Assembly (NCBI GenBank): GCA_963920525.1
Contig: OY986437.1
Coordinates: 117,018,715 to 117,082,714 of the forward strand
DNA length: 64,000 bases
Direction of reading: 5' to 3'
Source of the DNA: Dichetophora obliterata
Lineage: Eukaryota; Arthropoda; Insecta; Diptera; Sciomyzidae
Part shown: positions 45,401 through 57,756 of the stretch, one piece after another
How positions within the stretch are numbered: position 1 is the first letter of the stretch
Layout: every line of letters starts with the position of its first letter
Translations under genes and position numbers: made by a program
Notes under the pieces: generated by a model
Told to the model about the DNA's origin: nothing
What the model saw: only the letters and a program-made list of their open reading frames with translations
Database searches by the model: none

Positions 45401-47430
45401 AATAAGTTAACAAATAAAAAACCTCAACAAGTGTTACAAAGATGGTTGCCAAAATGGCGTACAGGATGTGTACAAATGGGCCGTTAATTGTTTAGTGAAG
45501 CTGCAAAATTGAATATAAACGCAACAATTGTTTGTTGTAAAGTGCCAAATACGCAATGCACGATTGCGCCAAACCCTTGCGACTTTTGCTTATCCATATA
45601 TAGCATGTATGTATGTATTGTACGCATATGTACTTTACAGTTACACGATCGTTTACGACTGGTACGGAATGTCACAGTGTGAATCTACGCTGCGTTACGC
45701 TTCTAATAATCACATATAAGTATGCACCAGTGCAACAGTTGTTGTTGTTGCTGTTGTGTCTGACAGTGATAATGATATTAGTAATGAAGTGACTCTTTTT
45801 ATTATTGTTGTTGTTGTTGTTGCAGCAATCATAAGTAATTTGCGTTGAAATAAGTCTAAAACGACAGAAGAATGAACTTTTTACTACACTCTCCCTGTTG
45901 CGCCCTTCAACTACAACTTCTGCTACGAAGCTAACGCTATTGTAGCGCTTCTTTACACCACTACCAATCTGGAACACTTGGAAGAAAAATAATAAGATCG
46001 CGAAGTGTTTGTTTGTTACCGACCGGAAGTGCTTGAAGAAGAAAATTTTAAATTAGTGCGAAATAACTTTTTTTTTATTGTGTGCCTTCCGCTTTGAACT
46101 CGTTCGAAAGTGTGTTTGTTTAACTGACAAATTTGATGTGTATGCCTATGTAATGCATACATATTTTTTTTTAAATACATATGAAGTGAAACGAAGACTA
46201 TAAATAAATTATACTTGATGTATTTCTATCGGCTGCATAAAGATTTGACAAAAATACACACAAAATGGCGATTGACAATTCATCAACGACAAGCGAATAT
46301 TTGTGTATAACGGTGCTTTTGGTTATTCTTGTCGGTGGAGACGGTGATGGTGGTGGTATTGACGGTATTTAAATGCGGTCACCTCTACTGCTGATACATT
46401 TGACGACATCAGTATAAATATCTTTTTGAAAAGAAGTTCCAAGAACTTTAGAACCATCAGCTATTTAGTGAGGGTAGCTTTTTTAACCAAGGATAACTGC
46501 ATAAGAATGAGGATAATATATGTGAAACTTTCAAAAGAGCCTAAGGTAAGCTTTGAAGAGTAACGTATGAAAATATTTCCGTTATCATTTCAAGTTTTTT
46601 AACATATTCACATTTTTAAATGTATTTTACAATACTCTTATCTTTCATCATTAAAGGACTTTATTTTAACAAAAAGCTTTTGCTTATCAAGCTTCTTTTA
46701 TGCTAAGGGCTTACTAAACAACTATACGTATGAATATGACTCAAGAGTTCCCACTAAAGCACAAGCAAATGCTTGGCGAAAAGTAAAAATTACGCGAACG
46801 TGTTTGGGTTCGGAAAACTTTGTTTTCCTATTTGAAATTTTGTTGCAGCTTATCAAAAAGATAGAAATGCGAAATAAATTTTGATATTTTGCAACCATCT
46901 GAAAAAAATATTTGTAATTTAAGTTAATATAAAATAAGTGAAATAATGTTAAGTACAAAATATATCAAATTTAACCCAAACATGTTTGGAGTAAACAGAC
47001 ATTAAAAGCGGCCATGCCATATGCCATGGAAATAACCAAAACTGTTAAATAAAAAAATGACGGCAAAACAATGTTTTTCTAATTTTTAAAATTCTTAGAA
47101 CTGCGAGTGTGTGAATTCCGACTATTTTTACTGACAAAGAGCACAATGTTTTCCAAGTCTTACTGTAAAGTATGAGAAAATTTTTCAAAATAGAGGGATT
47201 AAGATGTTTTTTGACTGTAAGAGTACCTTTTAAAGCTTGAATAATATGAAAGTTTTTAATAGATACGTTCGCACTGAAATTTGTCCATAAGAAGTGGGAT
47301 GGTAGTTTATCATCGGTGAAAATCTATTTCAAATTACATGTGATGAATTTTGAGACGTCATCATTGTTTTGGCGACAAAATTTATTTATCTTAAAGGTAG
47401 AATAACAAAATTAAAATCATAAAATTTTTG
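45401..47430. other. Mostly unassigned; microsatellites and a possible short ORF
   Basis: (GTT)n runs lie at 45737-45756 and 45806-45825. This 1-kb stretch shows no inverted repeats or transposon motifs, unlike most of the window, so it is the best place for host non-coding or 5' exon sequence, but nothing proves it. Confidence 0.3.
46265..46372 (+). CDS. Candidate 35-aa ORF, unproven
   Basis: The sequence ACAAAATGGCG gives a favourable fly-type start context. The product is MAIDNSSTTSEYL, a hydrophobic run CITVLLVILV, then a Gly/Asp-rich tail (GGDGDGGGIDGI). It might be a tiny signal-anchor peptide, a first coding exon (GT dinucleotides suitable as donors occur near 46332), or chance. I recognise no homologue. 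Confidence 0.15.
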   Translation: MAIDNSSTTSEYLCITVLLVILVGGDGDGGGIDGI

Positions 47431-47434
47431 TATT

Positions 47435-47647
47435 TCATACCAATTCTTTCTGCATATTTTTATTAAATTTTAAGTCAGCTTCAAAATTAAAAATGATACC
47501 TTTTGATGTTTTTATTAATTCTTCGACCTGTCGTCTTAATGCCATAAATTCTTCTGAAAAATTATTGAAAAAATTTCGATTTTCTTCCAGAGCTTTTTCA
47601 TTTTGTTGTATAACAGTTTCAAGTCTGTCACGAATTTCAACAAACAT
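47435..47647 (-). other. Open frame with predicted coiled coil, unassigned
   Basis: The 70 codons run MFVEIRDRLETVIQQNEKAL, then ENRNFFNNFSEEFMALRRQV, then EELIKTSKG, with heptad-like hydrophobic spacing over about residues 1-48. It may be part of the mobile-element protein whose C-terminus is at 52301-52880 on the same strand, now separated by the hAT inserted at 47711-51514, but that link is only positional. Confidence 0.3.
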
Positions 47648-50239
47648 GCAATTACAGTATATATATTTTGTTTTTACATGCGTACAAATTTCAAAACCTT
47701 ACCATATAGGCAGGCCCGTAGAGAGCCCATTTCGGGCCCGGGGGGTTACAGCATACGGGCCCCTCTGAAAATGTTTTTAACACAAAAAAAAAAAAAATTA
47801 ATAAAAAAATAAAACATGGCGAAAATTATTATTTAGTTCGAAGCTATTATTTATTTTCCATAGTTATCTTTAAGCCATGCACAATGACAAGTGAAACATA
47901 TTTTATTGTCGTTGTTGTTGTATTAATTGTCTCTATCTAACGGCAACTTTTCTATGTGACACTCCAAATAATTTAAATCTACTGATGATTATTATAACAA
48001 TATTTTTATTCTGCGTTTTTATTCTTTTTATTTATTCAAATTTATTTTTCTTGCTTTGGCAGAGGCAAAACAATCAATAATTACATTAAAATTTAATTTT
48101 TTTGCTAACTCGGACTCTATACATAAAATTTTCTGTAACTTTTATAAAATTTTTAAAATTAGTTGATGATCGAATAATTTTACCTTCAAACGATTTAAAT
48201 TTTTTGTAACGTAAAAGATATTTGGTATACATATAACCAGAAATTTCTGTTATATGTCCAATGAAACTGTTTTTTAATAAAATACAAAATGTATTTTATA
48301 TATATAACTTGAACTATTTAAATATACTCGTATTGCGGATTTTAAGAAACTGCTCTTCTACAGTAATGAAATTCCCAAAAAAATCAAACTCTTTAAAATG
48401 CTACACCTATTTGTCAAAAAATTTAAGAAATTTTAAAAATATGAAAAAATGTAAATTTGGGTAATTATAAAGAAACTTGTCACTAAAACAAATGGATTTA
48501 TTTATTGGAATTTATTTTTCAAAAAAATTTACATTTGGTTTCTACGCTATAGAGAATTTAACCATAAAAAAGTTATTTTTACAATCAGTTATTTTTACGA
48601 TCAGAAATATTTAAGGAATTTTCTAAAAATTTTATACCATATAGAATACTATGTACTAGACATCTTCAACGTTTAGAAGAAAACGTAACTTTTATTATTT
48701 CAAAATTAAACTAATGCCAATATTTTTGACGTATAAATAAAGAAAAAACTTACCTCTAAATAAACGGAAGTTGGTTTTGTATTGAACTTATTTTTTCGAC
48801 AAATATTCTTGTCAGCACAGCACGAATAGTAAACTTCTACTAGATTTTCGAGTCGAATAACTCAATTTTTTAAGCCACTCAAAATTACAACTAACTGCAG
48901 TCCTTTTCTCGAACATTTTTGATTTCTGGGATCTGTTTTTTCTTGCATATTGTAATATTCACTCGCAATATAACATACCCGGCAGAAATTAAGGCCTTGA
49001 TGAAACTTAAAGCTGACAACAATAATGAAACATGCAAGACTTGTGTTTTTAGCCAAAAACAAAAACGTTTATTTTTGATGAGATAGGTAAGAAGACAAGA
49101 AATAAGGTAGACATTTTGAAATTAATTTTTTGAAGAGTTTGCTACTTTAATAAAAAATTCTTGCATGAGCAGTAGATTTGCAAATTTTTTAAGTATGTTA
49201 ACAAGGATATATTATTTTTGTATCTTATAATAATTATATAGCTTATCTATCAGTGAAATCCTTAATTTATTCGTAAGTTAAAGAGGAATGTTTTAAATAA
49301 AACATGGCAACTCTATTTAAAAATAACTCAACTGATGCAATGGTATTTTATTGGATGAGTCGTTTTAAAGTTAACCTTGAACGCAAATACAGTGTGTCAA
49401 ACTTGCAGATACTAGAATAAAAGTTCTACGTATAAAATTTATCCATACATGGTAAAATGTACTCATACGTTTTCAATGTTTAATTGAATAAGGATAACTT
49501 AACAGACACATTTTCATTATCTTCATAACATATCGCAATAGAATATTTTGAATAATTTTTATTTGTAAAAACTACGAAGTGGATAGTAAATTTTTTTAAA
49601 ATATTAGCTATTTGATATGAATAATTTCTGATAGCTAATATTTTATAATAGTTTAAAATAAACTTTATATTTTATATAATGGATAACTTTTCAAACTTTC
49701 ACATAAAAAATATACGCATTTTATTTGTCAAATATTCCACTGTGATCAGCTTTGAGCTTTAAGTGTATTAAGTTCTTATGAATGTTTCATTACTTTTAAC
49801 GTTGTGCCCCTAAAATGAAATGAAGCATGCAATTTTGAAATTCGAGCAAAGGAAGGTGTTCAAGATTAAACATAAATAAATAGAAAAGTATATATATTGC
49901 CAACTCGCTCGGTAGAAGTAAAACCTTCAGAGAAATTTAGAAATTCAACGATGATATATATTTTTTATATATTTTTCAAAAAAAGTCAAAACTATTGAAC
50001 TTTTTTAAAAACATAATTAAATCTTGATTTTTTGGTAAAAATAAAAACAAGTAAAAATTGCATTTCACTCTACCATAAATAATTTCCCTAACCTCCTTTG
50101 CAAAATTTCTTCCATTTGATTTGCATAAATTGTTAAACTGCTTTTGTCATCCAAATATCAAGATGTCTCGGCCAAATATATTTACTCCAAAATCTTGTTT
50201 ATATATTTTTATAAAATAGCTAAGTCTCAAAAATAATAT

Positions 50240-50760
50240 ATGTGAAAAAATTACCCCAATACCCAGCAAAAAAAGTGCTTCCAAAAGAAGCTAAAGAGGA
50301 AAGCAAAGTCTTGAATTCCATCCCTTCCACTTTCATACCCAGAAGGCATTCTTTTAACATATGCATGTCATTGGAAGGAATGCTTTCCTTAGTCTTCTCT
50401 AGAAGTGCTTCTAGGACTTTTTCAATGGAAGCTTTCTTTGAGCCCTTCAATCAAAGGATTCTAGTAGGTGTTTTTCAGGAGAACTTTAAGAAGGCATTCG
50501 ACAAGAAGGCTTTTTGTGGTTTGAGGGTTAAAAAATCCCTTGGAAAATATCCCTTTTCCCGACATTCTAGCGATTTTGGTGCTGGAAATGAATAGTGTTT
50601 GGGTTTTGTTGGGGGATTTAAAAAAATTCCAAGGTAAAATATCCTTTTTTCTGAACTTCAAATAATTGAATGTTTTCCAGTTTATAAAAATGCCTCTTGA
50701 AAGAACTGCTTTATAAGGCTAAGAAAAAGCAGAGTTTGATCAATAGAATGTCTTCTCGAA
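50240..50760. repeat. Region dense in GAAGNNNTTC-type words
   Basis: AAGTGCTTC, GAAGGCATTC, AGAAGGC and their complements recur more than a dozen times in both orientations, starting at CCCAGCAAAAAAAGTGCTTC. It is probably a small nested element with multiple binding-site-like repeats. Open frames on both strands here follow from the low stop density of these words. Confidence 0.4.
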
Positions 50761-51024
50761 GCAGTGCCGCTAAGAATGCATGTCACATTTGTATCAACAA
50801 TTTTGATGGGTATCTCTCTCTAATAAAAATGTTTGACTAACATTTATTCTTTCATACCATCGATTATATCTAGATAGATAGCTGTCTTTATTATATGAAT
50901 TAAACTCTTCTTTTTTTTTTGCTTGCTTTGTTTTAATAATGTTTCTAAGAAATTTTCGTTATGATACATACAAAGGAAAGTAAGAAATATGAAGAATAAA
51001 AAACAAAAACACTTCTCTCTTTCA

Positions 51025-51475
51025 ACAAAAAATCAGCTTTTTAGGATGTTGTCATCTATGTGGGCTATTTTGATCAAGCCATTTTTTGAAAAAAAATTTT
51101 TAATAATCAAAAATCAGCTTTTTGTTACTTTACTAATCCACTAATCCGGGCCCCCTTAAAACTTTCTTCTTTAACAACCAATAAGCTTTTCAGTATGTTG
51201 TCATCTATGTGGGCTATTTTGGTCAAGCAATTTTTTAAATAAATAAAGGTTTTTTGTAATCAAAAATCAGCTTTTTGTTACTTTACTAGTCCACCAATCC
51301 GGGCCCTCTTAAAACTCTCTTCTTTAACAACCAATCAAGCTTTTCAGTATGTAGTCATCTAAGTAAACTATTTTGGTCAAACAATTTTTCAAAAAACATT
51401 TTTTAATAATCAAAAAGAAGCTTTTTGTTGCTTTACTTACCCGCCAATCCGGGCCCCCTCAAAACTCCGGGCCGG
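51025..51475. repeat. Three tandem units of about 150 bp at the hAT right end
   Basis: AATCCGGGCCC occurs at 51143, 51296 and 51446. Each is preceded by CAGCTTTTTGTTACTTTACT-like and TCATCTA-like blocks. The last unit merges into the GC-rich terminus. Confidence 0.85.
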
Positions 51476-52300
51476 GGGGGGGAAACACCCCGTTTCCCCC
51501 TCTCGGCGGGCCTGCATGTAGGTGATCTTTTCTTTTTTGTCGGATTGGTAATATTTTTGGAATTATCGTTTGTTTCGCTGCTGAGTTCAGTGATGGCCAA
51601 GTCATGAGTAGGCAGATCTAATTTTAAATAGAAATAAAGAAAACGATAAGAAAAATATTATAAAGAAGAAACGTATGTGACAAGGGAGTCTATCAAACCA
51701 ACGGACGTCAACTCGGACAGTGACACGGACGAGCAACACTTAACTGGACGATGATTAAAACAACATGTCATACAAACTGATCGACGAGTAGGACAAAATA
51801 CAATAATTTACCAAAGCGTGGGTTGCAACTTAAGCCAAAAGGATAAAAAAAAAAAATAGTTGGGCAGTAGTCGTGTGAAGTTACTTTGGTCAATAATATA
51901 TAAAAACACTTAAAATATACTAAAACTATATTTTAACAAAACATACAATTTGAACAAATGTTAAACAAAATAAACTATACACTTAAATAATGAATGTAAG
52001 AATCTTTGAGATAAATAAGTGGAAAATATGTACTTACGAATACTTACTTAATGATAAACTTAACACTTTTGATACTTACATAAACTTATGAATTCAAACT
52101 AAAACTATTTGCTTAAATCCTACACGTATGTAAATATATGTTTTAATTACTGCTTTGATTCCAAAATTGTCGTGTTTATACATTGTAAGTTTAGAGTAAA
52201 GTTGTAGAAATATGCAGCACCGAGGACGATTTTAAATGGAAATGAAAACATTTTGACTGAATAATATGTAGTAAGAAAAGTGTTTCGGTGGAAGAAATAT

Positions 52301-52880
52301 TTAAGCTACTTGTTTTGCATTTACATTTACAATATAAGTGTATTGATCAAAATCGTAGAAACGCTCCAATTCTTTCACTTCTCTTCCAACAATGTAAATT
52401 TCATCATCTTTACAAATAATTTTTGAGATCATATAAATTTTGTTTAGAGAATAGCAATAATTGTCTGGAGACTTTAAAGAGAACTTTTTTCCTTCGTAGT
52501 TAACTTCATTGAAACTATTATCTGGTAAAAATCTTTTCAAAATTGGAACAGTTGTAACATCGCCAGACAGCCGACTTGTGATATTGTGCTCTATAATTCT
52601 ATTAGATATTTGCGCCAGAATAAAATTACCTTTCTTTACTTTTTTTTCAACTTCAAAAGATCATTTTCAAAGTTGAACGCACTGAAGTTATTAGTGATCC
52701 GTATCTTAATATGACTTCGTTTAAATGAATCAAGCTATGGCAATTATACGTCAAATTTTCAAGGATGTAAACTTCTGGAACACAGCTTACAAGTTTTTGC
52801 AGGTATTCTTTGGCTTTATTACTGAATTCGATGAACAGTTTGGGATCGGAAAGAATTCTAATTGCAAATTGTAGTTTGCA
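52301..52880 (-). pseudogene. Transposase-like C-terminal remnant (tnp2/DUF4218-like)
   Basis: Upstream to downstream on the minus strand: FAIRILSDPKLFIEFSNKAK, EYLQKLVSCVPEVYILENLT, YNCHSLIHL, NEVILRYGSL, SAFNFENDLLKLKKK, then (frame 52540-52301) SFNEVNYEGKKFSLKSPDNY and IVGREVKELERFYDF. The YNxHxLIHLxxxxxxxGSLxxxSAFxFEN pattern is one I know from arthropod mobile-element proteins and resembles the DUF4218 region of CACTA/EnSpm tnp2 proteins (VHLVxExxxxGP...). Stops and frameshifts separate the pieces (near 52545 and 52660-52700). Superfamily placement is tentative. Confidence 0.6.
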
Positions 52881-53699
52881 AAAATGTTGAAAATGTCTAT
52901 CATCTTAGAAATTTTTTAGTGTGAATCCTCCGCTTTAAGGTACTATTACAGTGTGTAGCCATACAAAAAACACCTTTTTTATTAGCTTTTTTTATCTAGT
53001 ATTATTAATTTTAATGATTAAAATTTTTTACAAAATGAAGAATAATTTATGAGGAAATAAAATTTTTTTTGTCCTTGTAGTTGTTGTTAATTTTCTACAG
53101 AGCGCTGAAGTTAGCGTGCTTAAAAAATTCTTGCAATTGGCTTCTCGTCTCCAGCATTTATAAAGCGTTTGAAAGTAAGAAATCAAAGTGCATTAAGGGT
53201 TGTAGTTGAGCACTCAACCTACGCAAATAAAAATAAAAAATGGCATGCGTTGAAAAAGAAAAAATTTACAAAAAACCCCCTTTTTTGTCGAAACTTTCAG
53301 TCATACAAAAAAAAAATATAAAAGTTTTTTGGCTTTTTATAGATCTAGTTCTAGTTCAGTTAAGCACTGAATCTATATGTCTATAAGGGCCATTTTGTTC
53401 ACAAAGGGTATAAATATGATTTAATTCGGGGATAACTATCTCTAGGTTAATTTTATACCAAGCGTATAAATCGGGAGATAAAAAAGTGGGTTTGTTCACA
53501 TTTTATCCCAGCTTTATGCTTAGAGCATAAATTCGCTCTCAGTTTATCTCGATTTCCATTGGAATGTTAGAGTGTTGCTCATTAATTAAAAAATGTGTGG
53601 GGATTTTTGGTTTATTTTTGCGAATTTGAGGGTTAGAGTGAACACTAGGTAAAAATGGATCGCTGATTTTGCATCTGATGTCAGAATTTCAAAATTCTA

Positions 53700-54712
53700 A
53701 CATTTTTCTACACAGGGCTGCCAACTAAACATTTTTTTAAGAATTTTAAACATGAAGAAACAGTATTGGGGGTTACTTCTTCCGAATCTGGTGTCAGAAT
53801 TTTAAAATTCAAGATGGCGGATAAAGTTGCCACCTAATTTCTTGTTTATTTATGCGAAATAAATTTCTCTGGGAGAAACACTAGGTAAAATTGGGTCGCT
53901 GATTCCGAATCCGTTGTCAGAATTTCAAAACTCGAAAATTTTTCTACACGTAGGGGTGCCACCTAAAAATGTTTTATTTTAAGAATTTTCAACATGAGGA
54001 AAGAGTATTGGGGGCCGCTGAGTTCGAATCTGAAGTCAGAAATTTAAAATTCAAGATGGTGGATAGGGTTGCCACCTTAATTTTTTGTATTTTTATGAAT
54101 TCGGGGCTGGCAAAAAAAAAAAATGGTACACAAAAAATGGGTCGCTGAATCCGAATCCGTGGCCAGAATTTCAATATGATAAAGTTTTGAAATAATAGGG
54201 TTGCCACCTAATAATATGTATTTTTTAGAATTTTAAACATGATTTAACAGTATTAGGGAGCCACTGATTTCGAATCTGAAGTCATAACTATAAAATGCAA
54301 AATGGTGGATAGGGTTGCCACCTTAATTTTTTGTATTTTTATGAATTCGGGGCTGGCAAAAAAAATGGTACATCAAAAATGGGTCGCTGAATACGAATCC
54401 ACGGTCAGAATTTCAAAATTATAAAGTTTTGAAATAATAGGGTTGCCACCTAATAATATGTATTTTTAAGAATTTTAAACATCATTTAACAGTGTTAGGG
54501 AGTCACTGATTTTGAATCTGAAGTCAGAATTTTAAAATTAAAAATGGTGGATAGGGTTGCCACCTTAATTTTTTGTATTTTTATGAATTCGGGGCTGGCA
54601 AAAAAATAGTACGCAAAAATGGGTCGCTGAGTCCGAATCCGTGGTCAGAATTTCAAAATGATAAAATTTTATAATAATAGGGCTGCCACCTAATAATATG
54701 TATTTTCAAAAG
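53700..54712 (+). repeat. Satellite-like array, about 244-bp higher-order unit (two half-units)
   Basis: G[GC]GTTGCCACC-like landmarks fall at about 53824, 53952, 54066, 54199, 54312, 54440, 54554 and 54681, alternating at about 110-135 bp. Each half carries GGGTCGCTGA or AGTCACTGAT and a TCAGAATTT block. Alternate halves are most alike, giving periods of 246 and 242 bp. Confidence 0.85.
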
Positions 54713-54719
54713 TAAAAGC

Positions 54720-55440
54720 AACCCTATTATTTCAAAATTTTATAATTTTAATATTCTGACCGCGGATTCGGATTCAGCGACCCATTTTTGATGTACCATT
54801 TTTTTTGACAGCCCCGAATTCATAAAAATACAAAAAATTAAGGTGGCAACCCTATCCACCATCTTGAATTTTAAAATTCTGACTTCAGATTCGAAATCAG
54901 TGACTCCCTAATACTGTTAAATGATGTTTTAAATTCTAAAAAATACATATTATTAGGTGGCAACCCTATTATTTCAAAACTTTATCATTTTGAAATTCTT
55001 GCCACGGATTCGAATTCAGCGACCCATTTTTGGGATACCATTTTTTTTTTGGCAGCCCGGAATTCGTAAAAATTTAAAATATTAAGGTGGCAACCCTATC
55101 CACCATCATGAATTTAAAAATTTTGAGTTCAGATTCGAAATCAGTAACCTCCCAATATTGTTCCCTCATGTTTAAAATTCTAAAAATAAAACATTTTTAG
55201 GTGGCAACCCTATGTGTAGAAACATTTTCGAATTTTGAAATTCTGACAACGGATTCGGATTCAGCGACCCATTTTTACCCTTTAGTTCGCGCCAGCCCCG
55301 AATTCGTAAAAATAAAAATTAAGGTGGCAACCTTATCCAAATTTTAAAATTCTGACATCAGATTCGAAATCAGTAACCCCCAATACTGTTTCCATATGCT
55401 TAAAAGTCTGTATTTTCAATATTTTGACACCAAGTAAATA
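54720..55440 (-). repeat. Inverted continuation of the satellite-like array
   Basis: The complements (GGTGGCAACCCT) occur at about 54841, 54956, 55087, 55199 and 55322 with similar spacing. Orientation switches near 54712. Confidence 0.85.
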
Positions 55441-55753
55441 AAAAATATTAAAATGAGAGTGATGAGAGCGAATTAAAAATCTTATCTCACCAATTTTCAC
55501 GAGTTAAATATTTCTGGGGTTAAGCTATCTCGCCACCATTTTTATCTCCAGTTTGAAGAGTTAAATGCTTAACTCGCTGTGAACAAATGAAAAACTGGAA
55601 AAATCATGGAATTAACTCGGGGATAAATTTATCTCTCTGTGAACAAAATGGCCCTAAGAATCACAATGAATAAAGATTCATCGAAATCGATCAAGTAGAG
55701 CTCCAGATATCTTAGAAGCCAACTCGAAAAACCTTGTTTCGAGAAAAACGCGA

Positions 55754-56017
55754 TTAAAGATTTAAAGGTTCTTGAATATCACACGACATACGAAATGGCT
55801 CTAGCTTGGTGTGATGTTCAGGGTGAGTTTGGTTCTTAAATGTCTCACCAGTTCTAGCCTGCTCACTGCATGATGGAAGAGTTAGCCGTCTTTTATAGCT
55901 TTGTCCTCTTTGAATGCACTTAATGCAATAGAAATAAACTGAATGTGATTTTATGTTCAGCAGAAAAGCACGTGCTGGAGCATAACCAACGTTAATATAA
56001 AAATAATTTTTGCTCAA
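55754..56017 (-). other. Open frame with Cys/His pattern, possible transposon zinc-finger fragment
   Basis: The frame contains VYFYCIKCIQRGQSYKRRL, TLPSCSEQ, then FKNQTHPEHHTKL. A CxxC pair followed by a basic RL stretch and an HxxHH cluster recalls FLYWCH/WRKY-like fingers at the N-terminus of MULE-type transposases. The match is weak and the frame ends at 55754 without further recognisable sequence. Confidence 0.3.
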
Positions 56018-56480
56018 ATGAAAATCTAATATTAATGAGAATATTTAACTCTTTAACTAAGTGTTCTAGAAAAATATTTGAACTCTGTGGTTTTGTTTTT
56101 TCAATTTGATTATTTTCTATGCTTAAGTTTATATAGCAGCCAACTTAAAACATAACCGGAAATTCGTCAATGCTTAGCCTAATCTGTCAAAGATTCTGTT
56201 TCGAACTATTAAAAAGAGGAAGTCTATCAATTCCAAAGTTTAAGAAAAAGCAATTTAATGTACATAATTTTTTATTTTTAGCATATTTATATAGAAATTC
56301 TGTTTCTAACAATTTGCCATTTGAGGCGCTTCCCATTTGAAAAATATTTTAATTTCTTGGTGTTCTCCTCAATCTTCGAGCATCCGCTGGCAAGTTTCTA
56401 TCAATACTTTGAATTTTTTTTAATAGCTTAGTCTAAGCTATTGTCGGAATACTATATTTTATCGACCATTCGGCTAACAA
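56018..56480. other. Unassigned AT-rich stretch
   Basis: Nothing recognised. Confidence 0.3.
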
Positions 56481-56482
56481 TG

Positions 56483-56738
56483 CACCCTAAACAAGTGCGC
56501 GTTGCGCTGCATACCCAATTTTGTGCAATTGAGATTAATTAATTAATAGCAGCTGATTGCTCTTTGTTCTAATACTTCGGTTTTATGCAGCCAACTTCAC
56601 ATCCGAATGCACTGTCAAAATTGGAAATTCGATTCATGTTGCGGTAGTCCGGTGCGTGTTTCGGTAGGCTTTATACAAAATGTATGTGCATGAGCCGATT
56701 TTGACAGTTAAACCACGCACGCGCACTTGTTTAGGGTG
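56483..56738. mobile_element. 256-bp MITE
   Basis: Inverted ends CACCCTAAACAAGTGCGCG at both sides, perfect over 19 bp. There is no coding capacity; the TSD is unclear. Confidence 0.8.
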
Positions 56739-56739
56739 G

Positions 56740-57520
56740 ACTGTAAGAATTTTTCCACACTCTCTGCCGGCGCATCGTAGCTTGATGAACAAATGAAAGC
56801 ATTTGTTGTGGTTCTCGCATGCAGGTGTTCCATTGAAGTTTTTTTTTCATCTTGAGAAGCGTCAATGTTTAAACATTCTCTATCGAGATGGCCAAAATCA
56901 ATGAGTTATATTGGAATTTATTCCTTACACAGCCTGTTCGTCTACTCAGAAAATAAATCGGAGAAAAAAGTTTTGTCAGTAATGCAAAAGTTGATTTTGA
57001 AGCTAATGATCATAACTGAAAAAACGTGATTTAGACAACACAACTGAAGTAAAACTTCTTTAGCTCCATCTTTATGCATGTACTAGCAGGCCACTGTTGT
57101 CCGCGGACGTTTTTTTATCAATCTCCTTAACGCCTTAAAGACGGGACAATTTTTTCACACATGTGCTAATTTTTACCAAGTTTTGATTTTGACTAATTTT
57201 TATGTGATACGCATGGTTCGTATTTGCTCACTCATAAAGCTTCATGAATATAAGGGAATTTTTTGTTAAAAAAAAGTGTTCATATTCATTTTCGTGTACA
57301 GTTGAGTAGATTTCTTTTGTTCATGAAGTGAAGAAGAGGAAACCAGTTTGTGAACAAGAATATTTTTTATTCTTGCGAAGAAACTGTTGCTATTCATATC
57401 TTCTTCAATTCTTCACTTGTCGTTCGTTGGCTCTTCATTTATTTATGAATTGTTCATGAAGTGGTGAAGGCAACGGATGATACGCACTTGTTGACTGGCA
57501 ATAGATGGTTTGTATCAGAG
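56740..57520. other. Unassigned stretch
   Basis: No coding motif or TIR pair recognised. TTCATGAA-type words are frequent at 57230-57460. Confidence 0.3.
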
Positions 57521-57523
57521 AAG

Positions 57524-57670
57524 GAATTCGGTGCTGACGCGAACACTAGGTAAAAATGGGTCGCTAAATCTGCATCCGTTGTCAGAATTTCAAAATTATG
57601 TAATTTTTTATAATAGGGTTGCCACCTAATAATATTTATTTTTAATAGTTTTAAAACATGCAATAACAAT
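57524..57670 (+). repeat. Single unit of the 53.7-kb satellite-like repeat
   Basis: It shares GAATTCGGTGCTG, GGGTCGCTAAATC, TTGTCAGAATTTCAAAATTA and GGGTTGCCACCTAATAATAT with the array at 53.7-54.7 kb. Confidence 0.8.
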
Positions 57671-57756
57671 AGAGTTCAGCTACTACAGCTTTTTCGCACT
57701 TTCTCCGCATTAGATCATCTTAAGAACCAGCCCAAATAACATTAAAACATCTCAAT

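Larger units (their letters stand above)
47711..51514. mobile_element. hAT-type non-autonomous element (3.8 kb)
   Basis: Inverted ends CAGGCCCGTAGAGAG and CAGGCCCGCCGAGAG, with 8-bp flanks CATATAGG (47703-47710) and CATGTAGG (51515-51522), one mismatch. The subterminal regions are GC-rich (CGGGCCCGGGGGG, GGGGCCCGG). I find no transposase inside. A 150-bp tandem repeat occupies the right end. Confidence 0.8.
53397..55654. mobile_element. 2.26-kb palindromic PIF/Harbinger-like element carrying a satellite-like repeat
   Basis: Inverted ends GGGCCATTTTGTTCACA are flanked by TAA on both sides (53394-53396 and 55655-55657), fitting a TWA target. Arms 53397-53570 and 55460-55654 are TA-rich. Between them a GGGTTGCCACC-containing repeat runs forward to about 54710 and then in reverse to about 55440, so the whole element is one large palindrome. 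No transposase is seen. Confidence 0.8.

Noticed and set aside
45484..45719. Three overlapping short frames near 45.5 kb
   Set aside because: They overlap in different frames with no motif; low-complexity context.
50220..50661. Open frames on both strands with Lys/Glu/Phe-rich products
   Set aside because: They follow from a dense run of GAAG/CTTC words; symmetrical openness on both strands argues against coding.
51025..51475. CRISPR-like or satellite array
   Set aside because: Three units of 150 bp at a transposon end; eukaryotic context and no short repeat/spacer pattern.
53989..54207. Open frame within the 53-55 kb palindrome
   Set aside because: It spans satellite-like units and is not preserved between them.
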